Below, piece by piece: positions 25,243 to 31,192 of a DNA stretch of 35,655 bases. How positions within the stretch are numbered: position 1 is the stretch's first letter; each line of letters begins with the position of its first letter. A program made the position numbers and the translations under genes. Source of the stretch: Oscillibacter sp. Its GTDB lineage: Bacteria; Bacillota; Clostridia; Oscillospirales; Oscillospiraceae. The stretch is from the NCBI GenBank assembly GCA_014799925.1, contig JAAVHC010000021.1:1-35655 (forward strand), written 5' to 3'. The notes under the pieces were generated by a model. That model was not told the origin of the DNA and ran no database searches. It worked only from the letters and a program-made list of their open reading frames with translations.

Positions 25243-25270
25243 ATCATAGCACAGAATACGCAGTTGTCAA
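25243..25270 (-). promoter_or_regulatory. Promoter of ygeY (and possibly ygeW-arcC)
   Basis: Minus-strand TTGACA - 16 bp - TATGAT. The AT-rich palindrome AAACAAAATTTTTGTTT (25269-25285) touches the -35 and lies between the two divergent promoters; it is a candidate operator. Confidence 0.7.
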
Positions 25271-25310
25271 ACAAAATTTTTGTTTTCCTAAAAAATTTTT
25301 TGAAAACCTC

Positions 25311-25339
25311 TTGCAATCTGATTTGGATGCTGGTATGAT
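25311..25339 (+). promoter_or_regulatory. Promoter of the YheO-type regulator and PLP-enzyme genes
   Basis: TTGCAA - 17 bp - TATGAT, with predicted start of transcription near 25346. Confidence 0.6.
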
Positions 25340-25373
25340 GGGGTTGTGCAGGGGCGCATGACGTGCCCTCCGG

Positions 25374-26084
25374 ATGCACGGCAAATCCGGCCTGAAAGTT
25401 GCCGCCTGGGAGGACGTGATAGCAGTTTTGGACAGCAAACGACTGGAAACACTCAAGCAGATTGCGCTGGCTCTGGCGGCGCAGTTCGGACCCAGCTGCG
25501 AGGTGGTCATCCATGACCTGGCGGCGAAGGACCCGGAGAAATCCATCGTGTTCATTGTCAATGGGCATGTGACGGGGCGCAAGGTGGGCGACGGGCCCTC
25601 CACCGTGGTCATGGAGCAGATCCTCCACGCCAACGAGAATCCGGCGGACCACCTGGGATATCTGACCCGCACGCCGGACGGCAAAATCCTCAAGTCCTCT
25701 ACTGTCTATATCCGGGACAGCCGGGGGCGGGTGAACGCCATTTTGTCCATCAACTATGACATCTCCGCCCTTCTTATGATGGAGAGCGCCATCGGCGGAC
25801 TGATCCGCACGGCGGACGCCGGCAAAGAGGAGCGCATCACCGTGCTGAACGTCAGCGACCTGCTGGACGACCTCATCGAGCAGAGCGTGACGCTGGTGGG
25901 CAAGCCGGTCGCCCTGATGAACAAGGACGACAAGGTGAAGGCCATCCGGTTTCTGAGCGAGCACGGCGCGTTCCTGATCACCAAATCCGGCGACAAGGTA
26001 GCCAGATATTTTGGAATCTCAAAGTATACTCTTTATTCTTATATCGACCTGAAACAGGAGGAAAAACGACATGAGCAAGATTGA
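25374..26084 (+). CDS. YheO-like PAS plus helix-turn-helix transcriptional regulator
   Basis: Up to 236 residues. A YheO-type PAS domain (FGPSCEVVIHDLAAKDPEKSI, HVTGRKVGDGPS, SSTVYIRDSRGRVNAILSINYD) occupies the N-terminal half. A C-terminal helix-turn-helix (VKAIRFLSEHGAFLI, VARYFGISKYTLYSYI) completes the DauR-like layout, in which the PAS domain senses a small molecule such as an amino acid. The first in-frame ATG (25374) has no good ribosome binding site. TTG at 25428, 14 bases after GGGAGG, gives 218 residues and fits relatives that begin just before the PAS. It overlaps the PLP-enzyme gene by 14 bp and is divergent from ygeY, so it probably controls this ureide locus. Confidence 0.88.
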   Translation: MHGKSGLKVAAWEDVIAVLDSKRLETLKQIALALAAQFGPSCEVVIHDLAAKDPEKSIVFIVNGHVTGRKVGDGPSTVVMEQILHANENPADHLGYLTRTPDGKILKSSTVYIRDSRGRVNAILSINYDISALLMMESAIGGLIRTADAGKEERITVLNVSDLLDDLIEQSVTLVGKPVALMNKDDKVKAIRFLSEHGAFLITKSGDKVARYFGISKYTLYSYIDLKQEEKRHEQD

Positions 26085-27552
26085 TCTTACCGTCAACAGG
26101 GAAATTCTGGCCAAGAACGTCCAGAAGGCCAGGGAGAACAACGTCATCATCCCCACCATCGCCCAGATGCAGAACCCGGAGACCATCCCCGCCGCCATCC
26201 AGGAGAAGCTGAAGAGCGTGGGGCTGTGGGACGTGAACCCCCTGAACCTGTTCCGCATCACCTGGAAGAACGAGGCCAGGGAGACCGGCGGCCTGTTCCA
26301 GGCCGTCCCCAACTATGTGGAAATCCCCTCCAGGCTCTCCGGCGTGCCCTGCCGCATCATCGCCATGGCGGGCAAGTGGTTCCCCACCGGGTGCCACAAG
26401 GTGGGCGCTTCCTTCGGCTGCCTGGCCCCCCGGCTGGTCACCGGACAGTTTGACGCCACCTGGCACAAGGCCGTGTGGCCCTCCACCGGCAACTACTGCC
26501 GCGGCGGCGCGTTCAACTCCAAGCTGCTGGCCTGCGAGAGCGTGGCCATCCTGCCCGCCGAGATGAGCCAGGAGCGCTTCAACTGGCTGAAATCCATCGC
26601 CGGCGAGGTCATCGCCACCCCCGGCTGCGAGAGCAACGTCAAGGAGATCTTCGACAAGACCTGGGAGCTGAAGGCCGACCCCCAGTATATGATCTTCAAC
26701 CAGTTTGAGGAGATGGGCAACCCCCTGTGGCACTACAACGTCACCGGTTACGCCCTGGCGGACCTGTACGAGGCCGTGAAGCGTCCCGGCGACCGGCTCG
26801 CCGGCGCGTGCTTCACCTCCGGCTCCGCCGGCACCATGAGCGCGGGCGACCTGCTGAAGGAGCGGTATCCCCAGCTGAAGCTGGCGGTGGGCGAGGCCCT
26901 CCAGTGCCCCACCATCGTCAACAACGGCTTCGGCGGCCACCGCATCGAGGGCATCGGCGACAAGCACATCCCCTGGATCCACAACGTGAAGAACACCGAC
27001 ATGGCCATCGCCATCGACGATGAGGACAGCCAGCGGCTGCTGCGCCTGTTCAACACCCCCGACGGCCACGCCTACCTCAAAAATGAGCTGGGCCTGGACG
27101 ACGAGCTGATCGAAAAGCTCAGCTGGCTGGGCATCTCCGGCATCGCCAACGTGCTGTGCTGCATCAAGATGGCCAAGTACTATGAGCTGACCGAGCACGA
27201 CGTGGTGGCCACCGTCCTCACCGACTCCGCCGCCATGTACCAGAGCCGCATCACCGAGCTGGACGAGATGCACGGCGCGTACAACGCCACCGAGGCCGCC
27301 ATTGACCACAACCTGCACATCCTGGGTCTCAAGACCGACAACATGCTGGAGCTGACGTACGTGGAGCGCAAGCGGGTACACAACCTGAAGTACTACACCT
27401 GGGTGGAGCAGCAGGCCCGCGACGTCCACGACCTGAATGATCTGTGGTACGACCAGGCCGGCACCTGGGACGCCGTCCACGCCCAGGCCGGGGAGCTGGA
27501 TGAGCTGATCAACGAGTTCAACGAGGCCACCGGGCTTCTGAAAAACCTGTAA
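26071..27552 (+). CDS. Fold-type II PLP-dependent enzyme (tryptophan-synthase-beta superfamily), candidate ammonia-lyase
   Basis: 493 residues. Lys110 in PTGCHKVGASFG is the probable Schiff-base lysine. STGNYCRGGAF (138-148) is the substrate/cofactor loop, and the glycine-rich FTSGSAGTMSAGDLL (248-262) would bind the PLP phosphate. The family includes diaminopropionate ammonia-lyase, cysteine synthase and threonine synthase. It is longer than YgeX/DpaL (about 400) and lacks its sequence pattern, so it is a different branch. AGGAGG precedes the ATG, inside the end of the regulator gene. Its position opposite ygeY-ygeW-arcC suggests it deaminates the amino acid released by those enzymes. The exact reaction is inferred. 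Confidence 0.8.
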   Translation: MSKIDLTVNREILAKNVQKARENNVIIPTIAQMQNPETIPAAIQEKLKSVGLWDVNPLNLFRITWKNEARETGGLFQAVPNYVEIPSRLSGVPCRIIAMAGKWFPTGCHKVGASFGCLAPRLVTGQFDATWHKAVWPSTGNYCRGGAFNSKLLACESVAILPAEMSQERFNWLKSIAGEVIATPGCESNVKEIFDKTWELKADPQYMIFNQFEEMGNPLWHYNVTGYALADLYEAVKRPGDRLAGACFTSGSAGTMSAGDLLKERYPQLKLAVGEALQCPTIVNNGFGGHRIEGIGDKHIPWIHNVKNTDMAIAIDDEDSQRLLRLFNTPDGHAYLKNELGLDDELIEKLSWLGISGIANVLCCIKMAKYYELTEHDVVATVLTDSAAMYQSRITELDEMHGAYNATEAAIDHNLHILGLKTDNMLELTYVERKRVHNLKYYTWVEQQARDVHDLNDLWYDQAGTWDAVHAQAGELDELINEFNEATGLLKNL

Positions 27553-27564
27553 TAAAGAACCGCG

Positions 27565-27597
27565 AAACGGGCGGGGCTTGCCGCCCCGCCCGTTTTT
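27565..27597 (+). terminator. Rho-independent terminator after the PLP-enzyme gene
   Basis: AAACGGGCGGGGC / GCCCCGCCCGTTT is a perfect 13-bp stem with a 5-nt loop, ending in TTTTT. Confidence 0.9.
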
Positions 27598-27638
27598 AAT
27601 TCTTCTAATCGCTACTCTTGCCATTGCCATGGCGGGGC

Positions 27639-27734
27639 GTTACTTTTTGCTCGTGCAAAAAGTAACCAAAAACACGCTCAGGAAACTACGTTTCCTAAGA
27701 ACCTTCCTGAACTACGGGGGTTATTGTTTTGCGC
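27639..27734 (+). repeat. Intergenic hairpin module, copy 3
   Basis: Perfect 12-bp hairpin GTTACTTTTTGC, loop TCGT (27639-27666); CAAAAACACGC; hairpin AGGAAAC-TAC-GTTTCCT (27680-27696); core ACTACGGGGGTTATTGTTTT, then GCGC (27711-27734). The following DNA to 27819 contains no gene. Confidence 0.85.
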
Positions 27735-27819
27735 TACGACCCGGAGGACCGCCCTTCCCGCGGGGTTCCATGGGCCGTCAGCAGGCGAAGCGCCGGCGGA
27801 TGCGCACTATCGGAGGAAC

Positions 27820-28140
27820 TCATTGATCCGGCGGAGGGTCCTCCGGATGCGGCGTTCTTTCCTGGACGCGCTTTCGTAACGCCTCATCGTCATCGTGGAT
27901 AAAGAATTTAATTTTCAACATCCTTGTTTCCTCGTTAAGCCGGACGAGCTCCCACGCGAATGGAGGGGAGTCTTCGTCATATACGTCCTCCCCTTCCTCA
28001 TCCCGGTAAACCTCTTCCGCATCCCGTTGGGCAAGAACGAGGGTGTCCAGCGCTTCGGCGTAGTCCTGCTCCCGCAGGGATTTGATGGCGTCTGTGACGC
28101 AGTCAAAAAGCAGGGTGTAATATGGCGGAATGTATTTCAT
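27820..28140 (-). CDS. Acidic 106-residue protein, paralogue of the upstream 51-residue protein
   Basis: The N-terminal half follows the pattern YYTLLFDCVTDAIKSLREQ, then DY.EALDTLVLAQRDAEEVY, which repeats in the neighbouring gene at 28165-28320. The second half is very acidic (DEEGEDVYDEDSPP), then MLKIKFFIHDDDEAL. GAGG lies eight bases before the ATG. Such small helical proteins occur in clostridial prophages and integrative elements and have no known function. The 24-bp gap suggests one operon. An anti-restriction or other DNA-mimic role is only a guess from its charge. Confidence 0.7.
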   Translation of the reverse strand: MKYIPPYYTLLFDCVTDAIKSLREQDYAEALDTLVLAQRDAEEVYRDEEGEDVYDEDSPPFAWELVRLNEETRMLKIKFFIHDDDEALRKRVQERTPHPEDPPPDQ

Positions 28141-28164
28141 TGCCCGGCCTCACTTCCTTTGTGC

Positions 28165-28320
28165 TTAATTATCCCCATCCTCCAGATACATATCCTCCGC
28201 GTCCTGCTGGGACTTAATGAGAATGTCCTGCGCCTTGATGTAGTTCTGCGCTTGCAGAGCTTCGATGGCATCTGTGATGCCGTTGAAAAGCCGGGTGTAG
28301 TATTTGGGGAAATTATCCAT
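28165..28320 (-). CDS. 51-residue acidic mini-protein, paralogue of the downstream gene
   Basis: The frame from ATG 28320 to TAA 28165 encodes MDNFPKYYTRLFNGITDAIE, then ALQAQNYIKAQDILIKSQQD and AEDMYLEDGDN. It aligns along its whole length with the N-terminal half of the next protein (YYT.LF...TDAI..L..Q.Y..A.D.L...Q.DAE..Y), so the pair arose by duplication or the longer one by extension. The ribosome binding site is weak (GTGAGA). Predicted to be two helices. Function unknown. Confidence 0.65.
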   Translation of the reverse strand: MDNFPKYYTRLFNGITDAIEALQAQNYIKAQDILIKSQQDAEDMYLEDGDN

Positions 28321-28408
28321 TGTGTTATCTCACTTTTCTTTGTAGTATATAAAAATTCCAGGTCTCTTTTATATGTATGATATATTAAGCTGGTTCAGGG
28401 ATGATTAT

Positions 28409-28597
28409 TCATCCGGTCTGGGCAGCCTGCCTATCCTCTGCCGAATTTTCATCCAGGGTTTCAAGTCCTGCCAACACCAATTCACGAATCATGTCGGACT
28501 GGGTACGGTCATAAAACCAATTCTTTTTTGCGTTGGCAAGGAGCGGCTCCATCTCCTTTGTCACAACAAATGTCAACCGTGTAAGCGCTGTAGCCAT
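28409..28597 (-). CDS. Ribbon-helix-helix DNA-binding protein
   Basis: 62 residues from the ATG at 28597, which has a perfect GGAAAGGAGG eight bases before it; an earlier in-frame ATG at 28621 lacks one. ALTRLTFVVTKEMEPLL provides the ribbon strand and first helix, and RTQSDMIRELVLAGLETL the turn and second helix of an Arc/CopG-type fold. It is divergent from a second protein of the same length and fold (28749-28937). The shared intergenic TGAAC repeats are the likely operators. AT-richer than the core genes, consistent with acquired DNA. Confidence 0.7.
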   Translation of the reverse strand: MATALTRLTFVVTKEMEPLLANAKKNWFYDRTQSDMIRELVLAGLETLDENSAEDRQAAQTG

Positions 28598-28627
28598 ATG
28601 CTTACCTCCTTTCCGGGTCATAAGGTC

Positions 28628-28730
28628 TGAACCTCTGAACCAGCTCTATTATAGTTCATAGGGTCTGAACCTGTCAAGAGGTTTTCAAAAAAATATTGAC
28701 AGAACGTATGAACCGGTGCATAATATGAAC
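28628..28730. promoter_or_regulatory. Divergent promoters with repeated TGAAC operators
   Basis: Minus promoter: TTGACA (28677-28672) - 18 bp - TATAAT (28653-28648). Plus promoter: TTGACA (28696-28701) - 17 bp - CATAAT (28719-28724). TGAAC occurs at 28628, 28636, 28666, 28709 and 28726, and inverted (GTTCA) at 28654, four of them as TGAACC. Copies sit inside both promoter spacers, suiting repression of both genes by ribbon-helix-helix proteins. Confidence 0.7.
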
Positions 28731-28748
28731 TGCAAGGAGGTGACAGTA

Positions 28749-28937
28749 ATGCCAACTGAGAAGCCACGCTATACAGTCATTGTTGATGCTGAATTGTTAA
28801 AACGTATTGACGATTTCCGATTTGAAAACCGTTATTCAAGTCGTTCTGCTGCAACGTTAGAATTGATACGTTTAGGTCTGGAACAACTTGAAAAGACGCA
28901 GACAGCAGAGACTAAAGCAACCGAGAATCCCTCGTAG
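28749..28937 (+). CDS. Ribbon-helix-helix DNA-binding protein
   Basis: 62 residues from ATG 28749, seven bases after AAGGAGGTGA-type Shine-Dalgarno sequence. RYTVIVDAELLKRIDDFRF gives the ribbon and helix, and SSRSAATLELIRLGLEQLEK the second helix, as in CopG/Arc proteins. Codon use is AT-rich compared with neighbours. It and the divergent protein may be a plasmid- or element-derived regulator pair. No toxin or mobilisation gene adjoins either, so the regulated process is unknown. Confidence 0.72.
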   Translation: MPTEKPRYTVIVDAELLKRIDDFRFENRYSSRSAATLELIRLGLEQLEKTQTAETKATENPS

Positions 28938-28949
28938 TTCGGCCTGAAA

Positions 28950-29158
28950 CAGCCGCTTCGCCCGATACACGGGAGCAGGTTCGGTTTAGGCCGGGCGGAC
29001 TACAAGAGGAGCGCAAAAAAATAACCCCCGTAATTTAAGGGATTCTTAAACCGTAGGCGTTAGGCCGCTGAAAGCGGCCCCAGCCCTAAGGCGGCCTGTG
29101 GCCGCCCCACGGGTTTAAGCGGTTTTTTGCCTACTTTTTGTTCGCACAAAAAGTAGGC
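28950..29158 (-). repeat. Intergenic hairpin module, copy 4 (most complete)
   Basis: Read on the minus strand: perfect 13-bp hairpin GCCTACTTTTTGT, loop GCGA (29158-29129). Next is a long stem CTTAAACCCGT.../...ACGGTTTAAG (29119-29045) enclosing two smaller hairpins (GGCGGCCACAGGCCGCC and GCCGCTTTCAGCGGC). Then come core ATTACGGGGGTTATTTTTTT, GCGCTCCTC, TTGTAGTCCGCCCGGCCTAA and the tail CCCGTGTATCGGGCGAAGCG (to 28950). Its outer hairpin directly abuts repeat B2. Confidence 0.85.
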
Positions 29159-29169
29159 GCGGGTCCGCG

Positions 29170-29244
29170 ATTGTGCAATGACCCCATCGAGGGGTCATGC
29201 ACAATTCAATTCTGCACGGCCACTCGATGTGGCCGTTGCAGAAT
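29170..29244. repeat. Paired-hairpin repeat, copy B2 (complete)
   Basis: Two 36-nt hairpins (29170-29205 and 29209-29244) face each other across TCA. Hairpin 1: ATTGTGCA, bulged A, TGACCCC, loop ATCGA, GGGGTCA, TGCACAAT. Hairpin 2, read inverted, is identical in all 36 positions to the hairpin of B1. Confidence 0.9.
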
Positions 29245-29315
29245 CTTGGGCGCGAAGCCCCGGAGCTATCGACCAGAAACCACCACCCCCGCGTCAGAAC
29301 GACGCAGCCGGAGGG

Positions 29316-29344
29316 TTGACAAACTAGCATTAAGCGGTTATACT
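29316..29344 (+). promoter_or_regulatory. Strong promoter of the predicted antitoxin RNA
   Basis: TTGACA - 17 bp - TATACT, pointing toward the 3' end of the mini-toxin gene. No ORF with a ribosome binding site follows. Confidence 0.7.
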
Positions 29345-29350
29345 AAGCAT

Positions 29351-29434
29351 AGAAAGGGCGCTGCCGGCAGACGGTTAGCCCCTCAGTTAAGCGATAGAAG
29401 TAACCGCTTGCTTGGAGGCTGGGCGGTTACTTCT
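29351..29434 (+). ncRNA. Candidate type I antitoxin RNA
   Basis: The transcript from the 29316-29344 promoter should end at the 12-bp hairpin AGAAGTAACCGC (29396-29407) / GCGGTTACTTCT (29423-29434), followed by TATCTTT. The hairpin overlaps the last codons of the convergent mini-toxin gene, so the two RNAs share complementary 3' ends, as in RatA/TxpA and the par RNAI/RNAII locus. Length about 85 nt. Inferred from sequence only. Confidence 0.5.
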
Positions 29435-29510
29435 TATCTTTAGCCTGAAGAAACAGGCTGCAAATGCCGATGATGACCAAACAAAGCTGTAACACTTCGG
29501 ATGTACTCAT
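29427..29510 (-). CDS. Candidate type I toxin, 27-residue holin-like membrane peptide
   Basis: ATG 29510 to TAA 29427 encodes a peptide beginning MSTSEVLQL, then a hydrophobic helix CLVIIGICSLFL and a charged tail QAKDKK. This matches the layout of the putative holin-like toxin (Hol-Tox) family: short Ser/Thr-Glu start, one membrane span, lysine-rich end. In such systems the peptide damages the membrane unless an antisense RNA blocks its mRNA. An AAAGGAGG site lies eight bases upstream but can pair in a leader hairpin (29516-29538). A strong convergent promoter (29316-29344) makes the presumed antitoxin. Toxicity is inferred from layout. Confidence 0.6.
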   Translation of the reverse strand: MSTSEVLQLCLVIIGICSLFLQAKDKK

Positions 29511-29515
29511 GGGCA

Positions 29516-29565
29516 CCCCCTCCTTTCATCGGAGGGGGCAAGAAGTCCCCTCCGGAATGGAGAGG
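29516..29565 (-). promoter_or_regulatory. Four-segment alternating leader of the mini-toxin mRNA
   Basis: In mRNA order on the minus strand: segment 1 CCTCTCC (29565-29559), 2 GGAGGGG (29553-29547), 3 CCCCCTCC (29538-29531), 4 GGAGGGGG (29523-29516, the Shine-Dalgarno). 1:2 with 3:4 hides the ribosome binding site, while 2:3 frees it. This resembles attenuator-type switching. Confidence 0.55.
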
Positions 29566-29582
29566 CCAACCGTCCACCGTCG

Positions 29583-29657
29583 ATTCTGCAACAGCCGCAT
29601 CGAGCGGCTGCGCAGAATTCAATTGCACATGACCACTCGATGTGGTCATTGTGCAAT
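29583..29657. repeat. Paired-hairpin repeat, copy B3 (complete)
   Basis: Again 36 nt + TCA + 36 nt (29583-29618, 29622-29657). Hairpin 1 has inner stem CAGCCGC/GCGGCTG. Hairpin 2 has inner stem TGACCAC/GTGGTCA and outer stem ATTGCACA/TGTGCAAT. Loops are ATCGA and its complement TCGAT. One A-C mismatch is present in hairpin 1. Confidence 0.9.
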
Positions 29658-29697
29658 CGTTACTGGCAGCGCTGAAAGATAGTTCTTTCCTGATGCC

Positions 29698-29726
29698 AAT
29701 ATAGCACCGTTCCCGGCAAAATGCAA
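29698..29726 (-). promoter_or_regulatory. Promoter reading through B3 toward the mini-toxin
   Basis: Minus-strand TTGCAT - 17 bp - TATATT. The string ACGGTGCTATATTGG differs at one base from that in the promoter beside B1 (3819-3833). The leader would be about 180 nt and include the B3 hairpins. Confidence 0.55.
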
Positions 29727-29781
29727 CAAAAACCGCTCCGGCACAGGAAATCAATTTCAAACACCATGACAGGAGAAGATC

Positions 29782-31023
29782 ATGAAAAACGTCAAGCACG
29801 CAAAATGCGTAAAATGCGGAAAAATCTATGAGGCCGTCCCCACCCTGACCAACTGCTCCTGCGGGGGGATTTTAGACATCATCTATGATTACGACTATAT
29901 CAAAACCGTCCTGACAAAAGAAAAACTGGCCCGGCGCGGCGACAACACCATGTGGCGCTACCGGGAGCTCCTCCCGGTGGAGGAGGACACCCCCGCCCCG
30001 CCCCTGCGGGTGGGCTGGAGCCCCCTCTATGAGGCTCCCCGGCTGGCGGAACAGCTGGGCATCAGAAAGCTGTTCGTCAAGGACGACGGCGTGAACCCCA
30101 CCGCCTCCCTGAAGGACCGGGCCAGCTCCATGGCGGTGGCCAAGGCCATGGAGGCGGGAGCGAAGGTCATCGCCTGCTCCTCCACCGGCAACGCCGCCTC
30201 CTCTCTGGCGGGCAACGCCGCCGCGGCGGGGCTGAAAACCTACATTTTCGTGCCCTCACGGGCTCCCAAGGGCAAGGTGGCCCAGCTGATGACCTTCGGA
30301 GCCACCGTCATCTCCGTCCAGGGCAGCTATGAGGAAACGTTTGAGCTGAGCAGGGCCGCCATTGACAAGTGGGGCTGGTACAACCGCAACGCCGCCATCA
30401 ACCCCTACCTCTCCGAGGGCAAGAAGACCGTGGGTCTGGAGATCATGGAGCAGCTGAACTGGGAAGTGCCGGACTACATCGCCATCTCCGTGGGCGACGG
30501 CTGCACCATCGCCGGACTGTGGAAGGGCCTCAAGGACCTGCACGCCATCGGGTTCATTGACCGCCTCCCCCGGCTGATCTCCGCCCAGGCGGAGGGCTGC
30601 TGCCCCCTGAACCGGGCCATCGAGACCGGCAAGGACTGGCGTCCCATGGAGGAGAACACCCTGGCGGACTCCATCGCCGTAGGCGTGCCCCGGAACGCGG
30701 ACAAGGCCCTCATGGCCATCCGGGAGTCGGACGGCGTGGCGGTCAATGTGTCCGACCAGGAAATCATGGCCGCGCAGAAGCTGCTGGGCCGGACCTGCGG
30801 CGTGTTTGGCGAGCCGGCGGGCGTCACCGGCGCGGCGGGGCTGAAAAAGCTCTGCGAGCAGGGGAGGATCCCCGCCGACGCAACCGTGGTCTCCGTGGTG
30901 ACCGGCAACGGCCTGAAGGACGTGGCCAACGCCATCGCCGCCTGCGGCGAGCCGATCTCCATCCCCGGCGATATGGAGCTGCTGTTAAAGGCCTTCGCGG
31001 ATAACGGCATTGCGGCGGAGTAA
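29782..31023 (+). CDS. Threonine-synthase-like PLP enzyme with N-terminal zinc ribbon
   Basis: 413 residues. CVKCGKIYEAVPTLTNCSCGG at 9-29 is a four-cysteine ribbon common in one class of threonine synthases. The fold-type II core has the PLP lysine Lys111 in NPTASLKDRAS and the STGNAASSLAGNAAAAG loop, SVGDGCTIAG, and a C-terminal SVVTGNGLKD serine/glycine motif. ThrC converts O-phosphohomoserine to threonine. AGGAGA precedes the ATG. No hom or thrB lies nearby, and the gene stands close to a ureide locus that already has one divergent fold-type II enzyme. Threonine biosynthesis or a related beta/gamma-elimination are both possible; the sequence favours ThrC. Confidence 0.85.
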   Translation: MKNVKHAKCVKCGKIYEAVPTLTNCSCGGILDIIYDYDYIKTVLTKEKLARRGDNTMWRYRELLPVEEDTPAPPLRVGWSPLYEAPRLAEQLGIRKLFVKDDGVNPTASLKDRASSMAVAKAMEAGAKVIACSSTGNAASSLAGNAAAAGLKTYIFVPSRAPKGKVAQLMTFGATVISVQGSYEETFELSRAAIDKWGWYNRNAAINPYLSEGKKTVGLEIMEQLNWEVPDYIAISVGDGCTIAGLWKGLKDLHAIGFIDRLPRLISAQAEGCCPLNRAIETGKDWRPMEENTLADSIAVGVPRNADKALMAIRESDGVAVNVSDQEIMAAQKLLGRTCGVFGEPAGVTGAAGLKKLCEQGRIPADATVVSVVTGNGLKDVANAIAACGEPISIPGDMELLLKAFADNGIAAE

Positions 31024-31050
31024 AGCTTTTTCTGGAAGGTTATGGACATC

Positions 31051-31103
31051 AACCGCCCGGACCCCTTGTACCGCAACGGTTTCAGGGGTTCGGGCGGTTT
31101 TTT
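31051..31103 (+). terminator. Rho-independent terminator after the threonine-synthase-like gene
   Basis: AACCGCCCGGACCCC / GGGGTTCGGGCGGTT pair with one G-T wobble across a 19-nt apical region, followed by TTTTTT. Confidence 0.8.
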
Positions 31104-31192
31104 GCGGCTTCGAGGCCATCCTTCGGACTTTTTCCGCACCACCGGGTCCATCCGCCCATATACTGGGATACCATGCGCAAAGGAGGTTCGGT

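Noticed and set aside
25978-27630. 550-codon minus-strand open frame
   Set aside because: Shadow of the PLP-enzyme gene; composition (Gly/Val/Leu/His) is typical of antisense frames.
31010-31192. N-terminal extension of superoxide dismutase
   Set aside because: Crosses the preceding terminator; ATG 31193 has a strong ribosome binding site.
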